Below are positions 1-6,275 of a DNA stretch of 8,489 nucleotides, one piece after another; the first letter of the stretch is position 1; the number at the start of each line of letters is the position of its first letter. The translations under genes were made by a program, and so were the position numbers. Source of the stretch: an uncultured Bacilli bacterium (GTDB lineage: Bacteria; Bacillota_I; Bacilli_A; RF39; UBA660). The notes below the pieces were generated by a model, which saw only the letters and a list, made by a program, of their open reading frames with translations, did no database searches and was not told the DNA's origin. The stretch is taken from NCBI GenBank assembly GCA_910589335.1, contig CAJUTW010000021.1, forward strand, positions 1 to 8,489. Reading direction: 5' to 3'.

Positions 1-974
1 CTCAAAAGTGATACTAAATCATATCTTTTTTCAATCTCTTCCTTTTCAGTTAATGGATTTAAAATAGTATTTTTTAAAAATCTACTCCCCATTGCTGTTT
101 TACATTTATCCAAAAGCCACAAAAGACTAAATTGTCTTTCCCTATTTCTAAGAGTTTCTACTAATTCTAAATTCTTTTTTGTATTCACATCAAATTCTAA
201 ATACATTGAAGATTTAATAATTTTACAAGTTTGTAAATGATGAAGATCTCCTTTTTTTGTATCAATTATATAATAAAGCAAATGTTTAATTGTTTTAACT
301 ATTCTTTCATCTTCTATATCTTTATAAATATAATTATAATCAACATCATCTAATTCATCTTTAGTAATAGTAACTAATATATCATAATTAGTTCTAAAAA
401 TATCAATAACTTCTCGATCAATCGTATCATTTACAATTACTTCTTTAAAACCATTTCTTGTAATTTCTTTTATTAATTTATCGCTTTCTCCTTCAACCAA
501 AGTTGCATATACTTCACCCGTAGAAATATCAGCATAACTTATTCCATAACAATATGAAAAATCATAAACATTAGCTATATAATTATTACTTTTAGAATCA
601 ATACTTGCATCAATTCTAGTTCCCTTAGTAACCACTTGAATAACATCTCTTCTAACCATCCCTTTAGTTTCTTTAGGATTATCTAATTGTTCACAAATAG
701 CAACTTTATAACCCTTATCAATTAATTCATCAATATAATTAGCATAAGCATGATGTGGAATACCACACATAGGAACTTTTTCTTCTAATCCCGCTTGTTT
801 ACCAGTTAAAGTTAATTCTAAAACACGAGAAGCAAGAATTGCATCTTCAAAAAACATTTCATAAAAATCTCCAAGCCTAAAAAATATGATTGAATCCTCA
901 TATTTATCTTTAATCTCCATATACTGTTGCATCATTGGACTTAATTTAGTTCTATCAACTTCACATCTTTTCAA
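1..974 (-). CDS. mutS: DNA mismatch repair protein MutS, N-terminal part (runs off left edge)
   Basis: MutS binds mismatched base pairs and recruits MutL in methyl-independent mismatch repair. The visible 324 codons translate without interruption. Residues about 10-120 are the mismatch-recognition domain, with the Phe-x-Glu motif in GDFYEMF (F37, E39) that inserts at the mismatch. Residues about 125-250 are the connector domain (GISYADISTGEVYATL). The core/lever domain begins near M257 (EFDVNTKKNLEL, then DKCKTAMGSRFL). The Walker ATPase and HTH lie beyond the window. I chose TTG at 974 as start: it lies 13 residues before the conserved PMMQQY block, as is usual in the family; an in-frame TGA (983-981) excludes anything upstream; and GGTGA lies 6 nt before it. 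The first ATG (M14) would remove conserved residues. The gene has its own promoter and is not preceded by a mut gene here. Identity is near certain; the start is likely. Confidence 0.96.
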   Translation of the reverse strand, partial: MKRCEVDRTKLSPMMQQYMEIKDKYEDSIIFFRLGDFYEMFFEDAILASRVLELTLTGKQAGLEEKVPMCGIPHHAYANYIDELIDKGYKVAICEQLDNPKETKGMVRRDVIQVVTKGTRIDASIDSKSNNYIANVYDFSYCYGISYADISTGEVYATLVEGESDKLIKEITRNGFKEVIVNDTIDREVIDIFRTNYDILVTITKDELDDVDYNYIYKDIEDERIVKTIKHLLYYIIDTKKGDLHHLQTCKIIKSSMYLEFDVNTKKNLELVETLRNRERQFSLLWLLDKCKTAMGSRFLKNTILNPLTEKEEIEKRYDLVSLL

Positions 975-980
975 ATTACT

Positions 981-985
981 TCACC
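981..985 (-). promoter_or_regulatory. Ribosome binding site of mutS (supports the TTG start)
   Basis: The minus strand reads GGTGA, complementary to the 3' end of 16S rRNA, with 6 nt to the TTG at 974-972. It is the only Shine-Dalgarno-like sequence near the conserved N-terminus and supports TTG over the later ATG codons. Confidence 0.6.
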
Positions 986-997
986 ACACTTCATTCT

Positions 998-1027
998 ATT
1001 ATAACAAATTTTAATAGTACTAGACAA
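998..1027 (-). promoter_or_regulatory. mutS promoter, extended -10
   Basis: The minus strand has TTGTCT (1027-1022, 4 of 6 to the -35 consensus), an 18-nt spacer and a perfect TATAAT (1003-998) preceded by TGT, an extended -10. Transcription would start near 991, giving a leader of only about 17 nt before the TTG start. No operator-like repeat is visible. Confidence 0.75.
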
Positions 1028-1121
1028 TGAAAATAACATGAAATTATAAAACTATCTAAAACAACTAAATTAACTAAAATAAAGTCTTGTATATAAAAAT
1101 CAACATAAAAAAGTTCATTTC

Positions 1122-1208
1122 CTATTTATTAATATTGCTGTTTAACTTTAAAGCACACCATATAAATAAAATTAAAATTATAAAGAAAAATCCTAATAAT
1201 ATTTTTAT
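1122..1208 (-). CDS. Predicted 28-aa single-pass membrane miniprotein, non-ATG start
   Basis: The frame encodes an initiator, then KILLGFFFIILILFIWCAL (one hydrophobic helix of about 18 residues), then a short polar tail KLNSNINK ending at TAG. It resembles uncharacterised tiny membrane proteins of Bacillota that begin MK and have a similar helix ending in W/C-A; that comparison is from memory. No ATG is available. The codon where MK would be expected is ATA (1208-1206), placed 5 nt after a GGTGA Shine-Dalgarno, and a promoter lies just upstream. The alternative is GTG at 1217-1215 (31 aa, prefix MIY), but that codon overlaps the Shine-Dalgarno and has no good one of its own. It could also be a decayed gene. 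Function unknown. Confidence 0.5.
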   Translation of the reverse strand: MKILLGFFFIILILFIWCALKLNSNINK

Positions 1209-1213
1209 ATAAA

Positions 1214-1218
1214 TCACC
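1214..1218 (-). promoter_or_regulatory. Shine-Dalgarno of the miniprotein
   Basis: GGTGA within GGGGTGATT on the minus strand, 5 nt before the ATA codon at 1208. The layout (-10, about 10 nt, GGTGA, about 5 nt, start) closely parallels that of mutS, which favours initiation at ATA over the overlapping GTG. Confidence 0.4.
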
Positions 1219-1228
1219 CCACAAAACA

Positions 1229-1257
1229 TTTCTAACATATAATTTATTTTATGTAAA
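1229..1257 (-). promoter_or_regulatory. Promoter of the miniprotein
   Basis: TTTACA (1257-1252, 5 of 6), a 17-nt spacer and TAGAAA (1234-1229, 4 of 6) preceded by TGT, an extended -10. It lies immediately upstream of the short membrane ORF and would give a leader of roughly 15 nt. AT-richness makes chance matches common, so confidence is moderate. Confidence 0.5.
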
Positions 1258-1359
1258 ATGAGGAATTTTATTAATTCAAAATAAAAATATCATCAATTTT
1301 AAATTTTTACTTATAAAAAAGTTATTTAAGAATTTATTTTTACAACAAATTTTAAATTA
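1258..1359. other. AT-rich intergenic stretch with no recognised feature
   Basis: About 100 bases, overwhelmingly A and T, between the miniprotein promoter and the terminator of the upstream operon. I see no ORF with a ribosome binding site and no convincing hairpin. The string AATTTTAAATT recurs (around 1295 and 1348), which is expected in such low-complexity sequence. Confidence 0.5.
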
Positions 1360-1360
1360 T

Positions 1361-1396
1361 AAAAAAAGAAAAAGGAAACACAATTAATGTTACCTT
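1361..1396 (-). terminator. Hairpin terminator after the little-finger/YolD operon
   Basis: On the minus strand AAGGTAAC (1396-1389) pairs with GTTTCCTT (1379-1372), 7 of 8 positions with a central T-T mismatch and a 9-nt loop. A T-rich tract to 1361 follows. It lies about 40 nt after the YolD stop codon. A 10-bp alternative stem uses 1412-1403 with the same 3' arm. Confidence 0.5.
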
Positions 1397-1415
1397 ATTA
1401 AAGTATTCCCTTCAT
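1361..1415 (-). ncRNA. Possible short RNA of about 55 nt between an internal promoter and a terminator
   Basis: A good extended -10 promoter (1422-1450) would start transcription near 1415, and the run of U's at the terminator ends near 1361. No protein longer than five codons is encoded. The 5' end (1412-1403) can pair over 10 bp, including two G-U pairs, with the terminator's 3' arm (1381-1372). This competes with the shorter 8-position stem of the terminator itself. It may be a small RNA, or only the operon terminator with a chance promoter upstream. This is inferred. Confidence 0.3.
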
Positions 1416-1421
1416 GAACTA

Positions 1422-1450
1422 ATTATAACATAATCCATTATATTTTGCAA
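1422..1450 (-). promoter_or_regulatory. Internal promoter at the 3' end of the YolD-like gene
   Basis: TTGCAA (1450-1445, 4 of 6), a 17-nt spacer and perfect TATAAT (1427-1422) preceded by TGT. The nonamer TGTTATAAT is identical to those of the mutS and SOS-box promoters. It overlaps the last codons of the 64-aa gene and points to the terminator about 30 nt away, so it would make a short RNA. Confidence 0.45.
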
Positions 1451-1632
1451 GGTATTATTTCAATTATATTACAAAAAGGAATAATAATATTTGGCAAATA
1501 TAATATTTTTTTATTTTTATCAATTTTAATTATCATTCCTTCACTTTCTGTATAATCATCAGAAGAAAGATATTTTACATTTATTTTTTGACCTAAAAAA
1601 ATTTTATTAAACACTTCATCAACATAACACAT
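1438..1632 (-). CDS. YolD-like protein, probable accessory factor for a Y-family polymerase
   Basis: A 64-aa protein with alternating strands in the pattern of YolD-like proteins: GQKINVKY, then EGMIIKIDKNKKILYL (the G-x-I-x-x-ID core), then IPFCNIIEI (the I-x-F-x-x-I-x-x-I end). The family is uncharacterised biochemically. It is often encoded next to UvrX-type translesion polymerases and has been proposed to replace UmuD. The length is about half that of many YolD-like proteins, being essentially the core domain. ATG at 1632 has AGGAGG 10 nt upstream, and only 18 nt separate it from the stop codon of the preceding gene, so the two form an operon behind the SOS-like promoter. The assignment rests on pattern and context; a generic small beta-barrel is the alternative. 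Confidence 0.6.
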   Translation of the reverse strand: MCYVDEVFNKIFLGQKINVKYLSSDDYTESEGMIIKIDKNKKILYLPNIIIPFCNIIEIIPCKI

Positions 1633-1650
1633 ATTAATATTCCCTCCTAA

Positions 1651-2043
1651 TTATATAAAGCATTTATCAATAACCAACTTCTCACAAGAAATACCTATTT
1701 TTCTAACTTTATCTGTATCTTTAGTTTTTACATTATAAATAGGTAAAATATTTTTTAATAATTCTAAATAATTATTTGTTGGATGTATTAATTTAATTGA
1801 AAATTTCAATTTTGGAATATTTATATCCTGATATTCTAAATGAAATCTCAAAAAAGAAGATTTTAAATTATTCGACGTCAATATATTAGTTATATCTAAA
1901 ATCATTTTTAAAATTTCTTCATTTATATGACTTAAATTATCTTCATTTAACAAATAAGTTTTAAAAACAACTCCTCTTCTAAATTTTATATTATTTTTTA
2001 TTATTTTATCGTTGAATAATTCTTTTTCAACTTTCTTTATCAT
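1651..2043 (-). CDS. Stand-alone little-finger domain of a Y-family DNA polymerase (no catalytic domain)
   Basis: This 130-aa protein resembles the C-terminal little-finger domain of UvrX/ImuB/DinB-type polymerases. Residues 22-30 (RRGVVFKTY) match the junction strand. Residues 40-60 form the helix (NEEILKMILDITNILTSNNL). Residues 64-72 and 80-86 match strands of the domain. HPTNNYLELL (87-96) matches the PTND-type motif. VRKIGISCEKLV (113-124) matches the closing strand V/IR-x-I-G-I-x-x-x-x-LV. In known polymerases this domain grips DNA and contacts the sliding clamp. The palm, fingers and thumb with the metal-binding acidic residues are absent. There is no room for them upstream: AGGAGG lies 7 nt before the ATG, directly behind a promoter with a LexA-like box. 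The protein is therefore a complete translation unit, not a fragment cut by the window. It also lacks the C-terminal clamp-binding QLSLF-type tail. Alternatives are an unrelated fold or a domesticated remnant. Confidence 0.55.
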   Translation of the reverse strand: MIKKVEKELFNDKIIKNNIKFRRGVVFKTYLLNEDNLSHINEEILKMILDITNILTSNNLKSSFLRFHLEYQDINIPKLKFSIKLIHPTNNYLELLKNILPIYNVKTKDTDKVRKIGISCEKLVIDKCFI

Positions 2044-2074
2044 ATTAATCCCTCCTACTTTTATTATTAAATTA

Positions 2075-2103
2075 ATTATAACACGAACATTTGTTTTGAT
2101 AAA
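2075..2103 (-). promoter_or_regulatory. Promoter of the little-finger/YolD operon
   Basis: Perfect TATAAT (2080-2075) preceded by TGT, an extended -10, lies 32 nt before the ATG. The -35 at 17-nt spacing is poor (TTTATC), as is common with extended -10 promoters. Almost the whole spacer is occupied by a LexA-like box, so repressor binding would block polymerase. Confidence 0.65.
2084..2097. promoter_or_regulatory. LexA/DinR-type SOS box
   Basis: The plus strand reads CGAACATTTGTTTT. The Gram-positive LexA (DinR) site is CGAAC-N4-GTTCG; here the CGAAC half is perfect and the other half reads GTTTT. The GAAC-N4-GTTC core matches at 7 of 8 positions. It sits directly upstream of the extended -10, the usual place for an SOS operator. 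The downstream genes look like a translesion polymerase domain and its YolD partner, a classic SOS class, which strengthens the call. No lexA gene lies in the window. Confidence 0.6.
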
Positions 2104-2135
2104 GAAAAAATTAAATATATTTGAAAAAAATATAA

Positions 2136-2173
2136 TAAAAAAATAGATTATCTTTATTTGACAATCTATTTTT
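2136..2173 (-). terminator. Strong intrinsic terminator after the ABC exporter operon
   Basis: On the minus strand AATAGATTGTC (2170-2160) pairs with GATAATCTATT (2152-2142): 11 bp with one G-U pair and a 7-nt AAATAAA loop, extended by three A-U pairs and followed by a T-tract. The exporter stop codon (TAG at 2168-2166) lies inside the stem. It separates the exporter genes from the SOS-box operon. Confidence 0.88.
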
Positions 2174-4322
2174 GAAATTGTGAATTGTAAAGTTCAGCAT
2201 AAAAACCATTTTTATTTATCAATTCTTCATGATTTCCTTGCTCAATAATATTTCCATCATTCATAACAAGAATTAAATCTGCATTTTTTATAGTTGATAA
2301 TCTATGAGCAATTATAAATGAAGTTCTTCCTTCCATTAATTTATCCATTGCTTTTTGAACTAATTCTTCTGTTCTTGTATCAACATTTGATGTTGCTTCA
2401 TCAAGTATTAAAAACGGAGCATCTTCAATCATACCTCTAGCAATTGTAATTAATTGTTTTTGACCACTACTAATAGTTTCGTTATCATTTAATAAAGCAT
2501 CCAATCCACCAGGTAAAGTCTTTATAAAATGATCTACTCCTACTGTTCTACAAGCTCTCCATATATCCTTATCTGTAATATTTTCTTGATTAAATTTAAT
2601 GTTATCTCTAATTGAACCTTCAAATAACCATGTATCTTGTAAAACCATAATAAACAATTTATGAATATTTTCTCTTGTTAAATTATTCGTTGAAACTCCA
2701 TCTATTAAAATTTCTCCTGAATTTATATCATAAAATTTCATCAATAAATTTACCATTGTTGTTTTTCCAGCTCCAGTAGGTCCAACAATCGCAATCTTCT
2801 GACCTGGCTCTGCCTTAGCACTAAAATCTTTTATAATAGTCTTTTTCTTGTCATATCCAAATTTTACATTTTTAAATTCTATAAAACCTTTAACTTTATG
2901 ACGATGAAGATGAATTGAGGAATTTTCTTTTGTCATCTCCTCCTCATCTAAAAACTCATAAACTCTTTCACTAGCTGCTGCAGTCGATTGTAAATTAGTC
3001 ATAGCTTGTGCTATTTGCGATAAAGGATTAGTAAATAATCTTATATAAATCATAAACGCAACAATTACACCAAAACTAATATTTCCATCTAAAACAAGTA
3101 ACGCTCCCACAAGACACACTGCAACATAACCAAAATTACCAACAAATCCCATTATAGGTTGCATTAGCCCTGATAAAAATATACTTTTTCTATTAGCATC
3201 AAAAAGCTTATCATTAAGTTCTTGAAAGTCTAGTATAGCTTTATCTGTTCCATTATATGCTTTTATCACATTATGTCCGGAATACATTTCTTCTATAAAT
3301 CCATTCATATTTCCTAATTCTTTTTGACGCATAGAAAAATATTTTTGTGATTTACCTAAAATAAGAAACATTAATACAAAACCTACTAAACTAGAAATAA
3401 TTGCAGTAGTTGCCATTATCCAATTAGTAACATACATCATAATAATAGAACCAATAAACAATGTAAAAGAAGTAACTAAAGTTGCTAAACTATTATTTAA
3501 ATTTTGAGCAATAGTATCTATATCATTAGTAACACGCGATAATATATCACCAGTCTCATGTGAATCAAAATATTTTAGGGGTAATCTATTAATTTTGGAA
3601 CTAATCTCACTTCTTAATCCTCTTGCAAAATTATTAGAAACTGTAGTCATGGCATAATTTTGAATATAACTAAATAAAGCACTTAAAATATAAATTATTA
3701 TCATCAATATTGCTAAATCTTTAATTTTTTTCATATTAATTTCTGGCTTAATAATACTGTAAATTGATTCAGGTAATTCATCAACTAATTTTAAAGATTC
3801 TTCTGTTTTTCCTTCTTTATCTAACTTTTCTGAAAGTCTTAGCATAGCTAATTGATCTTTTTCATTAATAACTTTACCATCTATTTTAATAGTATCTAAA
3901 AGATGAATTAAAATAGAATCTGGTAAACTAAACAATATCACCTGTTTCTTTTTTTCATCATTTTCTTGTTGCATCTGTTTTAATGAATTATAAAAAATTT
4001 CTTTATCACTTTCATTAATACTTTGATCATTATTAATAGAATTTATTTTTATTTTCAGTTTTTCTCCATTAAAATTATTTTGAATTTCTTCACTTAAATA
4101 AGATAATTTATCTGTTTTTATAGCCAAACCTTTAGTAATTATATCTGTAAAATCAGATAATTTATTCGGAGCTATCAAAGATAAAATAGCACTAAACATC
4201 GCCAAAAACAAAGCAACAATAATAATAATTCTCCAACTTTTTAAATTAGATAATAATCTTTTAATTGACCCAAAAAAATCTTTTGACTTTTCGTAAACAT
4301 TACTTCCTCCTGGTCTAGGCAT
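2166..4322 (-). CDS. Heterodimeric ABC exporter, BmrD-like subunit with large extracellular insert
   Basis: An ATP-driven exporter half (transmembrane domain then nucleotide-binding domain, 718 aa) that should pair with the 586-aa subunit to extrude drugs, lipids or peptides; substrate unknown. TM1 is about residues 31-51 and TM2 about 203-222. The roughly 150 residues between them replace a loop normally of 20-30 residues. They are charged, mostly helix-forming and predicted to be outside the cell. Walker A is GPTGAGKT (514-521), Q-loop Q562, signature ISSGQ (617-621, not LSGGQ), Walker B FLILDE with catalytic E642, and H-loop H673. This subunit thus supplies the working Walker B/His but an altered signature. 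ATG overlaps the previous gene by 8 nt, and AGGAGG lies 9 nt upstream within that gene. Length and insert resemble B. subtilis BmrD, which also carries an extracellular domain. Confidence 0.93.
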   Translation of the reverse strand: MPRPGGSNVYEKSKDFFGSIKRLLSNLKSWRIIIIVALFLAMFSAILSLIAPNKLSDFTDIITKGLAIKTDKLSYLSEEIQNNFNGEKLKIKINSINNDQSINESDKEIFYNSLKQMQQENDEKKKQVILFSLPDSILIHLLDTIKIDGKVINEKDQLAMLRLSEKLDKEGKTEESLKLVDELPESIYSIIKPEINMKKIKDLAILMIIIYILSALFSYIQNYAMTTVSNNFARGLRSEISSKINRLPLKYFDSHETGDILSRVTNDIDTIAQNLNNSLATLVTSFTLFIGSIIMMYVTNWIMATTAIISSLVGFVLMFLILGKSQKYFSMRQKELGNMNGFIEEMYSGHNVIKAYNGTDKAILDFQELNDKLFDANRKSIFLSGLMQPIMGFVGNFGYVAVCLVGALLVLDGNISFGVIVAFMIYIRLFTNPLSQIAQAMTNLQSTAAASERVYEFLDEEEMTKENSSIHLHRHKVKGFIEFKNVKFGYDKKKTIIKDFSAKAEPGQKIAIVGPTGAGKTTMVNLLMKFYDINSGEILIDGVSTNNLTRENIHKLFIMVLQDTWLFEGSIRDNIKFNQENITDKDIWRACRTVGVDHFIKTLPGGLDALLNDNETISSGQKQLITIARGMIEDAPFLILDEATSNVDTRTEELVQKAMDKLMEGRTSFIIAHRLSTIKNADLILVMNDGNIIEQGNHEELINKNGFYAELYNSQFQK

Positions 4323-6075
4323 TATTTAATTCCTCCTCACTTAATTGTGACAAAGCAATTTCTTTATATACTTCACAATTTTCTAATAATTCTTTATGAG
4401 TTCCAACTCCAACACATTCTCCCTTATCAAGAACCAAAATTTTATCTGCATTAATAATTGTTCCTATTCTTTGAGCAACAATCAAACTTGTTGCGTTTTT
4501 AGTGTGTTTTTTTAACTCTTTTCTTAATATTGCATCAGTTTTATAGTCAAGTGCTGAAAAAGAATCATCAAATATAAAAATTTCTGGTTTCTTAGCTATC
4601 GCACGAGCAATTGATAATCTTTGTTTCTGTCCTCCTGAAATATTTGTTCCACCACGTGCTATATGTGAATCATACTTTTTATCCATCTTTTCTACAAAAT
4701 CTTTTCCTTGGGCAACTTCTATAGCTTCTTTTATTTCTTCTAAAGTAGGCTTAGATTTACCATTATCACCATAAGCAACATTTTCTTTAACAGTTCCAGT
4801 AAACATTACAGCTTTTTGCGAAATATAACCAATTTTATTATTTAAAGCTTTAGTAGTATAATCAATAACATTAACACCATCAACTAAAACTTCTCCATCA
4901 GTAGCATCATAAAATCTAGGAATTAAATTTACTAAACTACTTTTACCAGATCCTGTAGAACCAATAAAAGCAACTGTTTCTCCTTGTTCAGCCCTAAAAG
5001 ATATATCTTTTAATAAATAATCATCAGCATCTGGATATTTAAAAGAAACATTTCTAAACTCAACTGTTCCAACCTCAGAAGTTACTTTATCAAAATTCCC
5101 TTCAACAATACTTAACTCTTCATCTAAAACTTCATTTATTCTCTTAGCAGAAATCTGAGCTCTAGGCCACATCATAAAAATCATTGCTAACATTAAAAAC
5201 GACATTATAACTTGCATTCCATAACTAGAAAATACAACCATATTACTAAATAAATTTATTTTATCAATCATATTAGCTTCATTAATTAATACAGCTCCTA
5301 TAATATAAATTCCTAAAATTAAACCATGCATTACAATATTCATCATTGGCATCATAATAGCAAAACACCTTTGATTAAATAACTGCATATTAGTCAATAT
5401 ATTATTAACTTTTTCAAATCTATTCTTTTGAAATTTTTCAGCATTAAACGCTCTAATTACCCTTATACCTGTTAAATTTTCACGAGTTACACCATTTATT
5501 TTATCTATCGTTTTTTGAACCTTTTCAAATCTCGGTAAAACAACAATCATTAAAATTGCAACAGTTATAAGCAAAATAGCAACACAACAAGCTGTTAAAA
5601 CACTCCATTCTACTCCCTTATTTAATATCTTTAAAATAGCCATCACAGCCATCACTGGAGCTTTTGCCATCATTTGTAAACCCATACCAATTAACATTTC
5701 CACTTGAGTAACGTCATTAGTAGTTCGAGTTAATAAACTACTAGTTGAAAATTTCTTTATTTCTGATGTTGAAAAACTCTCTACTTTTCTAAAAATCTTT
5801 TCTCTTAAAGATCTAGAAAATCTAGAAGCTATTCCAGCTGCTAAATAACCTATAACAATAGCTAGTAATAAACTTCCACCTGCACAAACTAACATATAAG
5901 CGCCTTGTTTTAATATTTCTGTCATTTCACTACCTTCAGTTTGAACTAATCTTGTTATACTACTCATATAATCAGGTAATTTTAATTCAATCCAAACTTG
6001 AAAAAATATTAACAAAAAACAAACAAATATATAAAATATATCTTTTTTAGTTAAATTTTTAAATAATTTAAACAC
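4315..6075 (-). CDS. Heterodimeric ABC exporter, BmrC-like subunit with degenerate ATP site
   Basis: The partner exporter half, 586 aa, of the usual family length. It has six predicted membrane helices (first about 12-29, last about 285-302) and then an ATPase domain. Walker A is GSTGSGKS (372-379), Q-loop Q420 and signature ISGGQ (479-483). Walker B ends IFDD, with Asp504 where the catalytic Glu belongs, and the H-loop reads AQR, with Gln535 instead of His. This Asp/Gln pattern is the hallmark of the degenerate subunit in TM287/288- and BmrCD-type heterodimers. Its good signature would complete the active site of the 718-aa subunit. The start is GTG at 6075, with AGGAGG 8 nt before it; an ATG just upstream is out of frame. 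It is first in a two-gene operon with translational coupling to the next gene. No regulator gene is adjacent. Confidence 0.94.
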   Translation of the reverse strand: MFKLFKNLTKKDIFYIFVCFLLIFFQVWIELKLPDYMSSITRLVQTEGSEMTEILKQGAYMLVCAGGSLLLAIVIGYLAAGIASRFSRSLREKIFRKVESFSTSEIKKFSTSSLLTRTTNDVTQVEMLIGMGLQMMAKAPVMAVMAILKILNKGVEWSVLTACCVAILLITVAILMIVVLPRFEKVQKTIDKINGVTRENLTGIRVIRAFNAEKFQKNRFEKVNNILTNMQLFNQRCFAIMMPMMNIVMHGLILGIYIIGAVLINEANMIDKINLFSNMVVFSSYGMQVIMSFLMLAMIFMMWPRAQISAKRINEVLDEELSIVEGNFDKVTSEVGTVEFRNVSFKYPDADDYLLKDISFRAEQGETVAFIGSTGSGKSSLVNLIPRFYDATDGEVLVDGVNVIDYTTKALNNKIGYISQKAVMFTGTVKENVAYGDNGKSKPTLEEIKEAIEVAQGKDFVEKMDKKYDSHIARGGTNISGGQKQRLSIARAIAKKPEIFIFDDSFSALDYKTDAILRKELKKHTKNATSLIVAQRIGTIINADKILVLDKGECVGVGTHKELLENCEVYKEIALSQLSEEELNNA

Positions 6076-6083
6076 TCTTTTCT

Positions 6084-6089
6084 CCTCCT
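6084..6089 (-). promoter_or_regulatory. Ribosome binding site fixing the GTG start of the 586-aa ABC gene
   Basis: AGGAGG on the minus strand, 8 nt before GTG at 6075-6073. The nearby ATG overlaps this site and is in another frame, so GTG is the start. Confidence 0.8.
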
Positions 6090-6097
6090 CATAAATT

Positions 6098-6103
6098 ATT
6101 ATA
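6098..6103 (-). promoter_or_regulatory. Possible -10 element of the ABC exporter operon
   Basis: Perfect TATAAT on the minus strand, 22 nt before the GTG codon, which would give a very short leader like those of mutS and the SOS-box operon. No -35 with acceptable spacing is visible (ATAAAT at 17 nt), so transcription may start elsewhere in the 270-nt gap or read through from upstream. Confidence 0.4.
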
Positions 6104-6233
6104 CAGTCTTAAATTTTATTATTTATGTAACTTAATAAAAATACCTCACCTAATAAATTACCTATTTCAAAACAATATAATTCTATTTTTCCAAGTATTA
6201 TTTAAGACCAAAAAACATTTAATATCTTATCTC

Positions 6234-6275
6234 ATAGTTTTTTTACTCCTAAAATAGTTCTAATTAAAAAACTAT
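6234..6275. repeat. Inverted repeat in the leader region of the ABC exporter operon
   Basis: ATAGTTTTTT (6234-6243) and its complement AAAAAACTAT (6266-6275) flank 22 bases, with further ATAGT/ACTAT copies at 6252-6257 and 6284-6289. The minus-strand RNA could form a 10-bp A-U-rich hairpin and alternative pairings. It may be a weak regulatory fold or chance in AT-rich DNA. The rest of 6104-6305 shows no gene with a ribosome binding site. Confidence 0.3.

Noticed and set aside
1276..1360. Repeated AATTTTAAATT strings that might be operators or hairpin arms
   Set aside because: They are low-complexity AT sequence with no symmetry relative to a promoter; chance is sufficient.
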